A stretch of 64,000 nucleotides of DNA from Caprella mutica (GCA_947561585.1 CANNZV010002306.1:62001-126000); one strand, 5' to 3'. Counted from the first letter of the stretch, positions 9,887 through 20,910 are shown. Translations and numbers: made by a program. The notes: generated from the sequence alone by a model not told the origin.

Positions 9887-10672
9887 TTAATGAATGTAAA
9901 TGTCACAAAACAAGAACGCATAAGAAGTTCGCTTGTGGATCAGAAGGTACCTACCAAAGAGCTTCTCCTCCAGTTTGAAATGATGCAGTTGAGCCGCAAT
10001 TGTTTGTGCAACTGTCTCTCCTATTTTCACGAAACCGTCAAAATCCTTCGCTTCAATCCTGCTAATATCTGCTGTCTTTCCTAGGTAGATATCGGCATTT
10101 TTAAAAAATTGTGCATTAAGACTAGCTCCTAATGCTGAGTAGGATCGTAATGTAACTTCCGTGATGGGTTTCTCTTCACCTAAGTCAAACAGAAGGTAAA
10201 TAAGAGGATTTGGGTTTAATTTCGAATGATAACAGTCCTTTCTCCAATAGTGGTAGTAGATGCCATCAATCAAAGTATTCATTGGGGCCATATAAATTGT
10301 TCCATCTGTTGATAAATTATCTGGAGTTCCAACTACCGTTGCACCCGATGCGAAGTTCATCTTCATCCTCGTGTAGCAGTTGAGTTTTGGCTCTCCGTTA
10401 CCTGGATGATTATAATAGACAATCAACCGAGAGAGGACACACACCTCATCTTCTTTGAAGCAAGCTAGGTTGCACTAATCGGTGGCTAAGCAGCGCTGAA
10501 TGCACTGGACTTTGTTTTTAGCTGTCGTGTGAATCTGAAAGTCCTTCCGATCTGTCGTGACCAAACTGCTTTCGGACAGAGACACGAATCGTAGAACTTC
10601 TCTCAAATTAGCGTCTGCAATGACTAAGCAGTAGATAATTACCAGGAGGTAACACAAAAATGATGGTGACAT
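9887..10672 (-). pseudogene. Discoidin-family copy E with one nonsense codon
   Basis: The frame opens at ATG 10672-10670 with the same signal peptide as copy B and runs in one frame to TAA near 9887, 261 codons. The only disabling change seen is TAG at 10475-10477 (codon 66), where copies B and C have TGG (Trp) within the PAN-like domain (NWCNLAC in B, DWCKLAC in C). All PAN cysteines, the LIYLLFDLGEEKPITEVTLR core, GRYLLIHK and the final FCDIYI are otherwise kept. Because decay is limited to one base, the loss may be recent, polymorphic in the population, or a sequencing error. Confidence 0.8.
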
Positions 10673-10930
10673 TGCTGAAAATATTTCAAGCAGATATTCA
10701 CTTCGTTAAGAACTGTGTCTACGGTACGTTTAATCTCTTTGACTTCAACTTCGTTACTAAGGCTATTTCATTATTAGAATCAACGCTTGACGATAGATTA
10801 TCAAACTTGTTATTTTCAGCATAAAAGATAGGAATTAGAGTTAATAAGCTCCCAGCATTACTAATGTGATACTATGTTAGTTTTTGTTTTGTTTTAAAAG
10901 TTTTTATATTCACTCACGCCATAATTCACT
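10673..10930 (-). promoter_or_regulatory. 5' flank of copy E, proximal part
   Basis: The first 95 bases upstream of the ATG closely match copies B and C. The acceptor-like TTTTCAGCAATG next to the start is present. Homology fades at about 10930 and a more distal part of the same flank reappears at about 14395. Confidence 0.55.
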
Positions 10931-11830
10931 AACTATTGTACTAACTAACTATAGTACCTATTATACTAAACAACTCAGGATACAGTCACATAGGGTATGG
11001 TAATCAGCTGATCGAATATATAGTTTGACGTGACCACTGGGTGACTGGAAATGGCGACTCTGACCACACTTTGAAACATGGGAAAACCTACTTAAACTTA
11101 GTCACTTCTAAATTTAATTTTATCTTATCAATTACTAACTAGGCATTGGTTAAATTGTATTTCCATTATTTTTTTATATATTTGTTATTCATAGAAACTA
11201 CAGTTTAGCAGTTAACTAGCACTAGTTTAGGCTCCTAGGTAGCATATTTTCAAGACCTTATTTTTTATAGATAAGTTAAAGAAATAAACAATAAAAACAC
11301 ACCTGAATTATATCTATATATTTAACTTTAATGTTCAATCGCCTTTGTTGCTTTTCTTTTGCACGAAACCCTTATAAAATGACTTTAAACCTCTCGATAT
11401 TAACATGCAAATACTAGGAATTATATGCTGTTCGGTCACAAACAAGGAATGTGTTGATGTAGTGACGTCATATTTTTGTGTCGTCTACTAGGTACTATAC
11501 CCGTTTATGTTCCTGTACCCTGAAATAACTATTGTAACTATTGTAGTGATATCTATTGTTACTATTGTACTAAAGACTATTGTAACTATTGTACTAAATT
11601 ACTATTGTAACAGTTGTAATAAATAGTGGTGGAATCAAACTAATTTTGTTTAGAGTAACATTTAAATTAAAGTTCGAGCTATCGATACCGGTTGACGGAC
11701 ACTTGGCTGAATGACAGTTGGCCGAAAGATATTTGGCCGATATATTATTTAATATAATAAAAATAATAACTTTGAATATTATAATAACAATTCCCATCCC
11801 CTTATATTTGCGATTAAATTCATGATTATC
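10931..11830. other. Spacer with ACTATTGTA repeats
   Basis: Loose repeats of ACTATTGTAACTATTG occur at about 10925-10975 and 11525-11620. A short group of TTGGCCGA words (AGTTGGCCGAAAGATATTTG) lies at 11690-11752, resembling the 1.3-kb minisatellite motif. No gene is supported. Confidence 0.55.
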
Positions 11831-11837
11831 ATAGAGT

Positions 11838-12355
11838 AATAATATTATATACTAGAGAGAGCTAGTTGTGCAGCGACTGCAGGACGTTTAAAACCTTATT
11901 TTGTTTCAGTCATAGAGTTATGATAAACTACTCTAGAGAGAGGAAATGTTGCAGCGATTTCAGCACGCTAAGGAAGACGGTGTTAAACCTTATTTTGTTT
12001 CAGTTATATCATTTCTCCATTGAACTGACGCCAGATTGCCAGTCACGTGAAGGATTAGAGCGTCTCGCAAGACGCAATATTATTTTGGCCACTGACTCAC
12101 CACTTGATTTTGATTATGATGATTATCAAGTGGTGAGTCAGTGGCCAAAATAATATCCTAGTCACGCTAAAATCCGTAGTTTTGGGTCACGTGACTGGCA
12201 ATCTAGCGTCAGTTTAATGGAGAAATGATATAACTGAAACAAAATTTAATGGAGAAATGATATAACTGAAACAAAATAAGGTTTTACACCGTCTTCCTTA
12301 GCGTCCTGCAATCGCTGCAACACTTCCTCTCTCTAGAGTATTTTATCATAACTCT
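11838..12355. mobile_element. Foldback element with nested hairpin
   Basis: Long inverted arms run from 11914 (AGAGTTATGATAAACTACTC) to 12355 (..TTTTATCATAACTCT). They cover CTAAGGAAGACGGTG, TTTTGTTTCAGTTATATCAT and CCAGTCACGTGA with their inverted partners. The centre is a perfect 32-bp hairpin: 12077-12108 pairs with 12125-12156 across a 16-base loop. A partial extra copy of the arm lies just left (11838-11913), and a 32-bp piece of the right arm is duplicated (about 12213-12277). No transposase is present; this is a foldback or MITE-type element that has been locally re-duplicated. Confidence 0.85.
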
Positions 12356-12495
12356 AAGATGATTATGAAAGAATTTAAATTTTTGAGCAATATATGCTTG
12401 CAATTTGTAATATGGATACACATTATGTACATAGTAAAATTTCATTTCCTTTTTATAAAATATCTTGAAATTCCATGGAAATAAAAATTATAATT

Positions 12496-12879
12496 AAGGC
12501 CCCCTTCACACTTGCATTTATCAACGCTGCTTTTAAAAAAATGATCATAGCAAAAAGTTCAGCTGCAATTGATTTTAACTGAGCCATTCACACTTGCGCC
12601 TTTTTTACCAGCATTTTTTCTATCGCAAAATAGCTCAGACCCCTGCTAAGGCCCCCTTCAGACTTGCGTTTCTCAACGCTGCGTTAGAAATACTGCTCAT
12701 GGTAAAAAGTTTTGCTGCAATTTATTTTAACGGAGCCCTTCAAACTTGCGTTAGAAAAAATGCAGCATTTTTTCTAACGCAAGTGTGAAGGGCTCCGTTA
12801 AAATTAATTGCAGCTAAACTTTTTACCATGAGCAGTATTTCTAACGCAGCGTTGAGAAACGCAAGTGTGAAGCGGGCCC
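12496..12879. mobile_element. Near-perfect palindromic foldback element
   Basis: Bases 12650-12763 and 12765-12878 form an almost spacer-free palindrome centred on the A at 12764 (AAAATGCAGCATTTT). Arms include GACTTGCGTTTCTCAACGCT, ACTGCTCATGGTAAAAAG and AACGGAGCCCTTCA with inverted partners. A further diverged direct copy of the left arm precedes it (12496-12647, AAGGCCCCCTTCACACTTGC). The element is rich in CACTTGCG words and encodes nothing. Its size and structure fit a hairpin-type MITE; the superfamily is unknown. Confidence 0.85.
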
Positions 12880-13097
12880 AAAATACGAGAAGAATTTTAA
12901 ATGCTTGAACTTTAGCAGGATACGAATGTCTATTATACCGTTCACATTAGCTTTTTTTAACTGCCGGGAAGGCATACATACACAAAACTTTTGACAAAAA
13001 ATAGAAAATGAAAAATAATTATCTACGATGGTTATAATTATATACCCACATAACAGGGGGGGGGGAGCCTTGGCAATTGTGATAGAGTTGAAATAGT

Positions 13098-13236
13098 CAT
13101 GTAAGATATGAAATATCGGACCATAACATATATTCGATCATATATGAAAAAGTATATAATAAATATGACATTTTAACTCGTTATTTGTTGATGATCAAAA
13201 ATGTGGAACTGTTCGATAATTCAGAACATACCCTAT
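13098..13236. mobile_element. Small MITE of the GTAAGTTC..TTATCGGAC family (probable)
   Basis: The right end AAAATGTGGAACTGTTCGAT..TTCAGAACATACCCTA is matched, in inverted order and weakly, by GTAAGATATGAAATATCGGA at about 13101. The better preserved family member is at 53865-54019. Confidence 0.45.
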
Positions 13237-13242
13237 CATGCC

Positions 13243-14352
13243 AAATTACTAACCAGAGAAAATGATAACCAGAGAAAATGATTAGCAGAGGAAATGATTA
13301 GCAGAGTAAATGATAAGCAGAGAAAATGATTAGCAGAGTAAATGATTAGCAGAGGAAATGATTAGCAGAGTAAATGATTAGCAGAGTAAATGATAAGCAG
13401 AGAAAATGATTAGCAGAGGAAATGATTAGCAGAGTAAATGATAAGCAGAGAAAATGATAACCAGAGAAAATGATAACCAGAGAAAATGATTAGCAGAGGA
13501 AATGATTAGCAGAGTAAATGATAAGCAGAGTAAATGATAAGCAGAGAAAATGATAACCAGAGAAAATGATTAGCAGAGGAAATGATTAGCAGAGTAAATG
13601 ATTAGCAGAGAAAATGATAACCAGAGAAAATGATAACCAGAGAAAATGATTAGCAGAGGAAATGATTAGCAGAGTAAATGATAAGCAGAGTAAATGATAA
13701 GCAGAGAAAATGATTAGCAGAGAAAATGATTAGCAGAGTAAATGATAAGCAGAGAAAATGATTAGCAGAGTAAATGATTAGCAGAGAAAATGATAACCAG
13801 AGAAAATGATAACCAGAGAAAATGATAACCAGAGAAAATGATTAGCAGAGGAAATGATTAGCAGAGTAAATGATAAGCAGAGAAAATGATTAGCAGAGAA
13901 AATGATTAGCAGAGGAAATGATTAGCAGAGAAAATGATAACCAGAGAAAATGATAACCAGAGAAAATGATTAGCAGAGGAAATGATTAGCAGAGAAAATG
14001 ATAACCGGAGGAAATGATAATCAGAGGAAATGATAACCGGAGGAAATGATAATCAGAGGAAATAATAACCAGAGAAAATGATAATCAGAAAAATGATGAT
14101 CATAAAAAATGATAACCAGAGAAAAGGAAAACCAGAGAAAATGATAACCAGAGAAAATGATAACCAGAGAAAATGATAACCGGAGGAAATGATAAGCAGA
14201 GAAAATGATTAGCAGAGAAAATGATAATCAGAAAAAATGATAATCATAAAAAATGATAACCAGAGAAAAGGATAACCAGAGAAAATGATGACCAAAGAAA
14301 ATGATAAGCAGAGGAAAAGATAACCAGAGAAAATGATGACAAGAGAAAATGG
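13243..14352. repeat. 16-bp minisatellite, about 69 copies
   Basis: The unit is AAATGATTAGCAGAGG with common variants AAATGATAACCAGAGA and AAATGATAAGCAGAGT. Variant order is partly patterned, pointing to block duplication. Units degrade towards the right end (14000-14350). The array sits between the separated proximal and distal parts of the copy E flank. Confidence 0.97.
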
Positions 14353-14394
14353 TTATCATTTATTTAAAAGGTCCTTCAAGCTAACTTGGAGGAA

Positions 14395-14720
14395 AATCCT
14401 TCACACCAATAAATAGTCAGTTGAAGTTAAAATAGCATATATTATTGTGTATGACCTTCTAATTATACTTTCTCTCCTGTCTGATGATATTATATGAAAT
14501 AATAATGAAATCCATTGTGCCAATTCATCAATCAATAATAATCCCATTTTCTCTCACTAGCTTCTTGGAGATGGCAAGACAATATTATACTATTGTAGTA
14601 CTTTTACCCAGTTCTATACTCGTTATTCATATGGTATTTCAGAAATATATGTACATAATGATAATTAACAATTTATTTATATATTATTTATTTTTGATAA
14701 TTTGTATGAAATTCTCAATA
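14395..14720 (-). repeat. Distal 5' flank of copy E, resumed
   Basis: The stretch aligns with bases 430-660 of unit A (AATAGCA, TCTGAT..GATATTAT, ATCAAT..AATAATCCCA, ACTCRTTATTCA). It therefore belongs to the same duplicated unit as 10673-10930, with the intervening 3.4 kb of foldback elements and minisatellite inserted later. Confidence 0.6.
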
Positions 14721-14723
14721 ATA

Positions 14724-15174
14724 CAGTAGAATTATTTTATACTGAACTCCTGTATAGTGAACCATCCTGCTCTACAGTGAACTTACCTCCATGGTTAAAT
14801 ATATTCAGTTTACCCTTCTCCTGATGATGAATAGAAATCTTTCTATTCGAAAACTTGAAACTAAAAGTACCTTCAACGCTTAGTTTAAACAACCTCTGAT
14901 AATATTCAGTTTAGTCTGTCACAATTGACTTTAAGTTTTCTATGATTCTCTATAAAATAAATTAGTCATACTTCAGGATTAATTACCATCCTGAGTCTTA
15001 GAGTTCTGGGAAATAAATAAAACCTGTTTAATGAATTTATTTCAAAAAGGAAGAAAATATTTTGTATAGTCTGCCATGAAAAGGACAGTTTTCTATTCAT
15101 CTCTTATATCCTATATAGTAGAGTAAACTCTCTATCGTGAACTAGTTAAAGTTCACTATAGAGGAGTGCTACTG
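14724..15174. mobile_element. TA-flanked pogo/Tigger-like non-autonomous element, 451 bp
   Basis: The left end is CAGTAGAATT..GAACTCCTGTATAGTGAAC and the right end, inverted, CAGTAGCACTCCTCTATAGT. TA flanks both ends (14722-14723 and 15175-15176). The interior has TAGTCTGCCATGAAA as in the shorter relatives at 59.6 and 61.0 kb. No transposase is encoded. Assignment to pogo/Tigger is inferred from the CAGTAGAACTCC..CTATAGTG end and TA target. Confidence 0.7.
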
Positions 15175-15176
15175 TA

Positions 15177-16060
15177 CAAGTATTCTTTTGGAATACCCTT
15201 AGAAATGTAGGGCCAGTATTATAGGACACTTTATTCTTATTATATAAACATCCTCCATTTTTTCGTCTCAATTTGTGAAATTATGCAAGAATAAAAGTCT
15301 TACTTCAAATTTCATTTAAGTAGACACTACTAATTCATGTCTTGTGTTTGGGTGAATGAATAGCTTCCAATAAGTTAAATGGGACACGTTATCTCACTGA
15401 TAAAAGCAATCAGGCAACAGCAGTAAGATGGAGTCCACTGCGCTTTCTCTCTCTAATTTAAATAAACATCATCCACCTCGCTGCTCATTACACGGCAATA
15501 TGTTCTGCTCGGGAGTTAATTTCATACCTAATTGGGAGCACCAGCTTGTAGGATTTCCTAATAACCATGCAAGATTATATTACCATAATTAGGATAAATT
15601 ATAGCCTGCCTAATAACCAGACAAGTTGGATCATTGACTTCGGTATCCTTAGGAACAGATCCTCATTGATCCTACTGAGTTCAAGAGAAGGAGAGTATCT
15701 AGGATGCGCTTATATTGATATCCTTTAGGTAAGATACAGAGATATTGTATCGGGGATACAATGATATCTTTAAAGGGGAATTGAATTTGATTGTATATTT
15801 TTATTTGTCTTCTATTAAATTGTATTCTTTTTTGCACTTTACTTAGGTATATGAATAGAAGATTACTTAAATACTTCCCTCAATGTCGTTAATTCCATCA
15901 AAATACATGATTTGTGAACGTGCTTGTGTGTCCTTTCTGCCTAGAAAATTATATATACTTTAACTTATTTTGTTCTTTGGAAGCTGTATTAATTTCTCTC
16001 CTAATGAATGTGTATAAAGTACAACAAAAAAATTTAAGACTGAGGTGAAGAAATACAATA
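15177..16060. other. Gene-less AT-rich stretch
   Basis: I see no supported gene, RNA or repeat of note. Confidence 0.5.
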
Positions 16061-16079
16061 TTTGGAAAAATGAAAATTT

Positions 16080-16285
16080 ATATATCAAAACCGAGTCAGT
16101 CACTGTGATCATGTCATTTAGTATAACTAAGCATATTAATGCGACCAAGCTGCTTAGTGTGACCGAGCCGGTTAGGTTGACTATGTCGCTTTGTGCGACC
16201 AATTCACTTAGTGCGTCCAAACCAAGTAGTGAGACCAAGCCACTCACTGCGACCAGGACACTTAGTGTGATGGAGCCTTTCAGCG
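16080..16285. repeat. Degenerate tandem repeat of about 24 bp
   Basis: Words such as GCTTAGTGTGACCGAGCC, TTAGTGCGTCCAAACC and CTTAGTGTGATGGAGCC recur at roughly 24-bp spacing, eight or nine times. Divergence is high, so this is an old array. It makes open frames on both strands that should not be taken for genes. Confidence 0.7.
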
Positions 16286-16851
16286 CTATTAATTTTTTTG
16301 AAATTTGAAACCAAATATGTAAAATTCCTTAATAGCTAGTAATTGCTGACGACATTCATTCTCCAGAAAAATTCTACTTTCCTCGAATCTATAACAAAAA
16401 TTAGAGGTATGCGATTAAAACTATCAGCAAAACCTCTTCCAATTTATACAATACTACTACTTATAATAGGCTCGATTTACTCTATTCGACATCACCTAAG
16501 GCCCATACTATACTGGCGGTGCCACCGCTGCGGTGCTACTGCCCTGTTTACGCATCTTCAATTAATCACGTTTAAATTAATGGAAAAGCAAAGTTGCAAA
16601 GCATACTGGCGGTGCTACCGCCTTGGCAGTCTGCGTTGCTATGGCGCTAGGCGGTGGCACCGCATCTGGACGCGTCGCCACCGCCGCAGTAGCACCGCTT
16701 GCAAAGTATACTAGGCAGTTTCACCGCGGCAATCAAAGTATAAGCACATATACAGAACAGTTTAAAGTAGAAGATATCACAATACAGCTAATATTTAAAG
16801 GAATATGTAGCTATATCTTTTTTATATATAATTCTCGTGACCGGACAATTG

Positions 16852-16968
16852 CCACCCGCGGACAATTGCCACCCCCGGACAATTGCCACCCGGAAAATTG
16901 CCACCCCCGGACAATTGCCACCCCCGGACAATTGCCACCCCCGGACAATTGCCACCCAAATATTTATT
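16852..16968. repeat. 17-bp tandem repeat in the left arm
   Basis: Units of CCCCCGGACAATTGCCA repeat about seven times, one with a GGAAAATTG variant. The inverted counterpart at 17742-17790 has fewer units, so array length differs between the two arms. Confidence 0.9.
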
Positions 16969-17156
16969 ATCAGGTGAACTTTAAAAATGGTGATAAAATT
17001 TGTATATTATTTTTGTACAATTAATTATTAATTGTATACATTATAAGATAAAAAAAATTCATTCCACATTTAATATTTTTTTTATAAAATTAATTATTCC
17101 CATAGTTGATATAATAAATTATATGTTGTTTTTATACGAATTATTGTGTACATTTT

Positions 17157-17350
17157 CGTCACATTCTTTTTATTAAGTGACTGCATTCACAGAGTAGCTT
17201 TTCTGCATCCATGAGCGTTGTCACCCACGGTGGTAGGTGACTTTGTTCATGGAGCCATTTTCCTTTCTGACTGCTTCTTCAAGTCCCTTGTATTTAATTT
17301 CCTTTTGATGTCAGTGATAAAGTCAACCAAATGACTGAAGCAGACGATAT
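17157..17350 (-). repeat. Dispersed 200-bp repeat, copy 1
   Basis: Landmarks are GTGACTGCATTCACAGAGTA, TGACTTTGTTCATGGAGCCA and AGTCCCTTGTATTTAATTTC. The same landmarks in the same order occur at 28745-28995 and 57165-57290, and inverted at 52990-53190. On the minus strand one frame reads EAVRKENGSMNKV, similar to EAVRKNNGFH in the inverted copy, so it may derive from a coding sequence. Family unknown. Confidence 0.75.
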
Positions 17351-17799
17351 TCCATTAATAGAATTAAATTATCTCGACCGGAATAGGCCTTTATTTATAA
17401 TTATTTTTAAAAAGAAAAACAATAAGTAATTTATATTACTACCCAGTAATATAATATACAAGTTAAGAATCCTGACAATATAAATAGGATGGTGACAATA
17501 TGTTTTTAAAATCATAAATCCTGAAAATGTTATAGACGAAGGGAATTAAACAGTTTTGAATCGTTCTAAAGTATTCGATAACATAAGATTTAAAAAATAT
17601 TATATTTAAAAAGCACATTCAGAAACCGAAGAATAATATTTTTTTTTCTCTTATAATGTATATAATTAATAATTAATCGTACAACAATAATATACATATT
17701 TTATCACCATTTTTAAAGTTAAGAGGTCTGATATTAATTATTTGGGTGGCAATTGTCCGCGGGTGGCAATTGTCCGCGGATGGCAATTGTCCTAGCACC

Positions 17800-18700
17800 A
17801 TAATTCTTAACATAAATTTTTATTTACATAATTTTCTATATACATATATATTCATTTACATAAATTTTTATTTAGATACATACTTTTTGTATTGCTTCAT
17901 TTTTTTACATAACTTTTTAATTTTTTTTCTTTTACTGTTGATACCTCATTAATTTTGAATCAACATCCAATTTCTATTGAAACTCCGTTATTTATAAAGG
18001 GAAAAGTACACTGGTTTTAAATATCTATATAGCGACTGTTGGTACGTTAAATAACGTGGTGTCAATCATTCTTACTGCATCTCACTATTGCGTTATCTCG
18101 GATGTTATTATTAGGTATATTTTAAGGCATCTCCTAATGTGAAAATTATATTTTTGTGATGGTAAATATTCATATTCCTTCATTGTTTCAATATATTCAT
18201 ATAAAATATCACATAATTCATTTATCTTTAAATTGAACATGTTCGGTTATTTTGTTGATCACAGTTCACGCCAAGCGTTCCGCTGCTCTAAAAGTTAGCT
18301 TTTTTATAAAAGTTAGCTTTAATGAAAGCTTAAAGTTGGCTTTTAATAAAAAATATAAGTTAGCTTTTTATATTGTTCTAAAAATGAGCTTGTACAATAA
18401 TTAAAATAATCGTTAATCCTATAGAGCTGTGTGCAATGTCAATCGTGCATGCTTCAGTTTTTTTCAGTCAATATATACCTATAGCGTAATAGTGTTGTAA
18501 ATTTATTATTTTTAGAATAACAGCAGAATTCTTACGACAGATAACTAAAACTCAAATAGGTACCTATAGGTTGATATATGACCAATAGCAAATTTAGAAG
18601 AATCATTCACTTGCATAGCCTATATCCCTAGCATTTTTTTAATAATCTGTAATGCCAATTAATGTTTAAAATACTGTATAGACTGCAAAAAACACTGCAA
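17800..18700. other. AT-rich interior of the 2.3-kb element
   Basis: The stretch contains a few AAAAGTTAGCTTT repeats (18290-18400) and no supported gene. Confidence 0.55.
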
Positions 18701-18806
18701 AACGTATCTGGCACGGTTTCACTGCCCAGTATACTTTGTATTTTAAAAAGCTGTAGCAAAGCAGTAGCACCGCGGCGGTGGCACCGCCAGTATAGTATGG
18801 GCCTAA

Positions 18807-20830
18807 GGGTGAACACTCACCCAGCTAATCAATTCAGATAATAGAAAATCATTTGACTCGAGTTATTTGGAATCAACATAGAACAAACCGACAGAATATG
18901 TTTACATCTCATTCAGTATGAAATTTTTTTATAGTTCACCAGTTTTGCAATAAACTTATAAGCAGCTCTCCGTTCACGTCTCTCTCAGTACTTCCACAAG
19001 CTCTTTGAAACGGTTGCTGTGTGAACGCACTGAATGGACAAGAACTAAACGCGTTCAATACTTGTTTGATTATGAATTTTTGAGACCAAATTTCGGGTCA
19101 ATATCGATTAAAAAGTATAATTCCAATAAATCGGTTCTAATCCATCACTCAATTATTTATTTACAAATTTCAATAGTGGTTTTACAAGAATAATATTCTA
19201 TTAAATAATTTTCATAGCTGAAATGATTATATATATATATTCTAATATTACATGTTTTCATAGTTCGTCATCAAAAGAATTTTTCTATTTAAATTTCAAA
19301 CCTCTTTATGATCATGTTTCTGTTAACTGTAAATCAAAATATCAGAATATTATATGCCATATACAGAACACAATACAGCGATAAATTTCACACTCAAAAC
19401 AATCAAACACAATCGTTAAAAGATCGTCTTGAAATTCTACAGCGTTATCAATACTTATTTTTTTCTTGGATTTCTTTTTTCCAATTTTTTTCTTGGATTT
19501 CTTTTTCTATCGCAAACAAAATCAAACGGAGGAACTTTTATTCCAATGTTAAACCTCTCTATTTTTATAAAGTTTTCGATGGATTAAGTCCGAATCATTT
19601 GAGTTAGTGCGACTGACAAAATATTTTCCTATCCTAAAATCGCAAGTGAAGAGTAACAGGAAAATGTGTAAAACATAAAATTCAATATAATATTCAACTC
19701 AGACCTGCTGGTGGGAAATAAATTAGTTTCCGCTCCTTTAGCGTGATCAAAAGAAATAAAGCGCTTTGATCTTCTGTATACGAATTAAATAATTTATCGA
19801 CGGAATCAAAAGCCAATGGAGGGGAAATTTCTATCAAGGTACATTTGAGAATTATTATTCATGCTACTTTAGATTCGAGATATTAAGCTATCGCAAAGTA
19901 AATTGAAATTAAACTTTAAAATTGATACAGAATGGTGAGACGAGTCTTAACCAAATATTGAAAATATGGTATAGCGATCCGTGTTACGCTATCAATCTTG
20001 TATTTTTTTGAGTACTGTGAACACGAAATAATCATTTTCAAATATAATAACCATTCCAAAGTCAGCAATTTATTATCAAACAAACATACATACTTTCCAG
20101 ATATGATTATTTTTAATACATGTATTTTTATAAATTTAAGACTTCCTAATTCAAATAATAAAACATATTTGTTTGACATCATAGAATGTAGTAAGGCAGC
20201 ATCTGTAACTAATCGCTTTCAATCATTCTATCATCTTTCAAAGAGCTTATACCTACTAACATATTAATAGATATTAATGCCAAGGGAGTTTGATTATCCC
20301 ACTCTTCAAGATATTGATATTTAATCAGTACTTGCAGTTTTATCAAATATTTATATCGTGCAATTCATTCAGATGGCAAGTGATGTAGAATGAATAGAGC
20401 AAAGTGTTCTGTACTTAAAGCTGCTCAAGAAACAATCAGACTTGCATGATGGATAAAGCGGCTTACTCTCCCCAGTCTAACAGTAATCTGACCAAGAAGA
20501 TTGATAGACTGATCCTTTTCTCTGAATTTCCATCATCATCAATATGTTTCAGAAGAATTGCTTGCTGTCTATTATTTTAGGAGTATTTTTATTCCGTGAA
20601 CAAGTGACCGAGAGTGAGTTTGGCTGGAGAGTTTTTGAATCCCGGTACTTAGAGCAGAACAGTGCCGAATGAATACAAATAAGACGCTAGAGGAGACTTT
20701 CTCTTCCGAGTTAATCTTGGATGAAGATGAGGAAATGACAAGATTTTCCCCAAGAGGAAGATGTGAGGACATTTCTCTTTGGATTTTGAATATTAAAGAT
20801 TATCGATAACATTCTTTGATGATTGGAATA
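18807..20830. other. Gene-less stretch, possible weak relics
   Basis: An open frame at 19308-19607 (plus) ends LYFYKVFDGLSPNHLS, which faintly recalls the YK...G word of LINE tails, but the preceding sequence contains a TTTCTTGGATTTCTTTTT duplication and the match is not convincing. A 46-codon acidic open frame lies at 20669-20809 (EETFSSELILDEDEEMTR) without recognisable homology. No gene is called. Confidence 0.4.
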
Positions 20831-20835
20831 TACCT

Positions 20836-20910
20836 GGTGACGATAACTACACCTGATGACACTAACTACACCTGATGACACTAACTACACCTGATAAACC
20901 TAAATACACC
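20836..20910. repeat. About 19-bp tandem repeat, 3-4 units
   Basis: CTACACCTGATGACACTAA is repeated, with degenerate units at the edges. Confidence 0.8.

Larger units (their letters stand above)
16843..17800. mobile_element. Nested foldback element with GGACAATTGCCACC arms
   Basis: The left arm carries about seven 17-bp units CCCCCGGACAATTGCCA (16852-16968). The right arm carries three inverted units (17742-17790). Next to them, about 110 bp of unique sequence is also inverted-repeated: ACTTTAAAAATGGTGATAAA, TTAATTATTAATTGTATACA and TTATAAGA recur inverted at about 17650-17725. The interior holds a copy of the dispersed repeat (17157-17350). It lies within the PIF/Harbinger-like element and is therefore younger. 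Exact outer borders are uncertain. Confidence 0.75.
16500..18803. mobile_element. PIF/Harbinger-like non-autonomous element, 2.3 kb
   Basis: Inverted ends begin GGCCCATACTATACTGGCGG at 16500 and, inverted, at 18803, with about 45 bp of near identity continuing into TGCCACCGC.GCGGTGCTAC. TAA lies on both sides (16497-16499 and 18804-18806), a 3-bp target duplication typical of PIF/Harbinger. A second pair of inverted blocks, CAAAGTATACT.GGCAGT, lies near 16702 and 18720. Internal GGCGGTG..ACCGC words (16600-16690) repeat the end motif. No transposase open frame is seen. A smaller foldback element is nested inside (about 16843-17800). Confidence 0.75.

Noticed and set aside
20669..20809. 46-codon acidic open frame
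   Set aside because: Codon use looks reasonable, but there is no homology, splice signal or promoter to support it.
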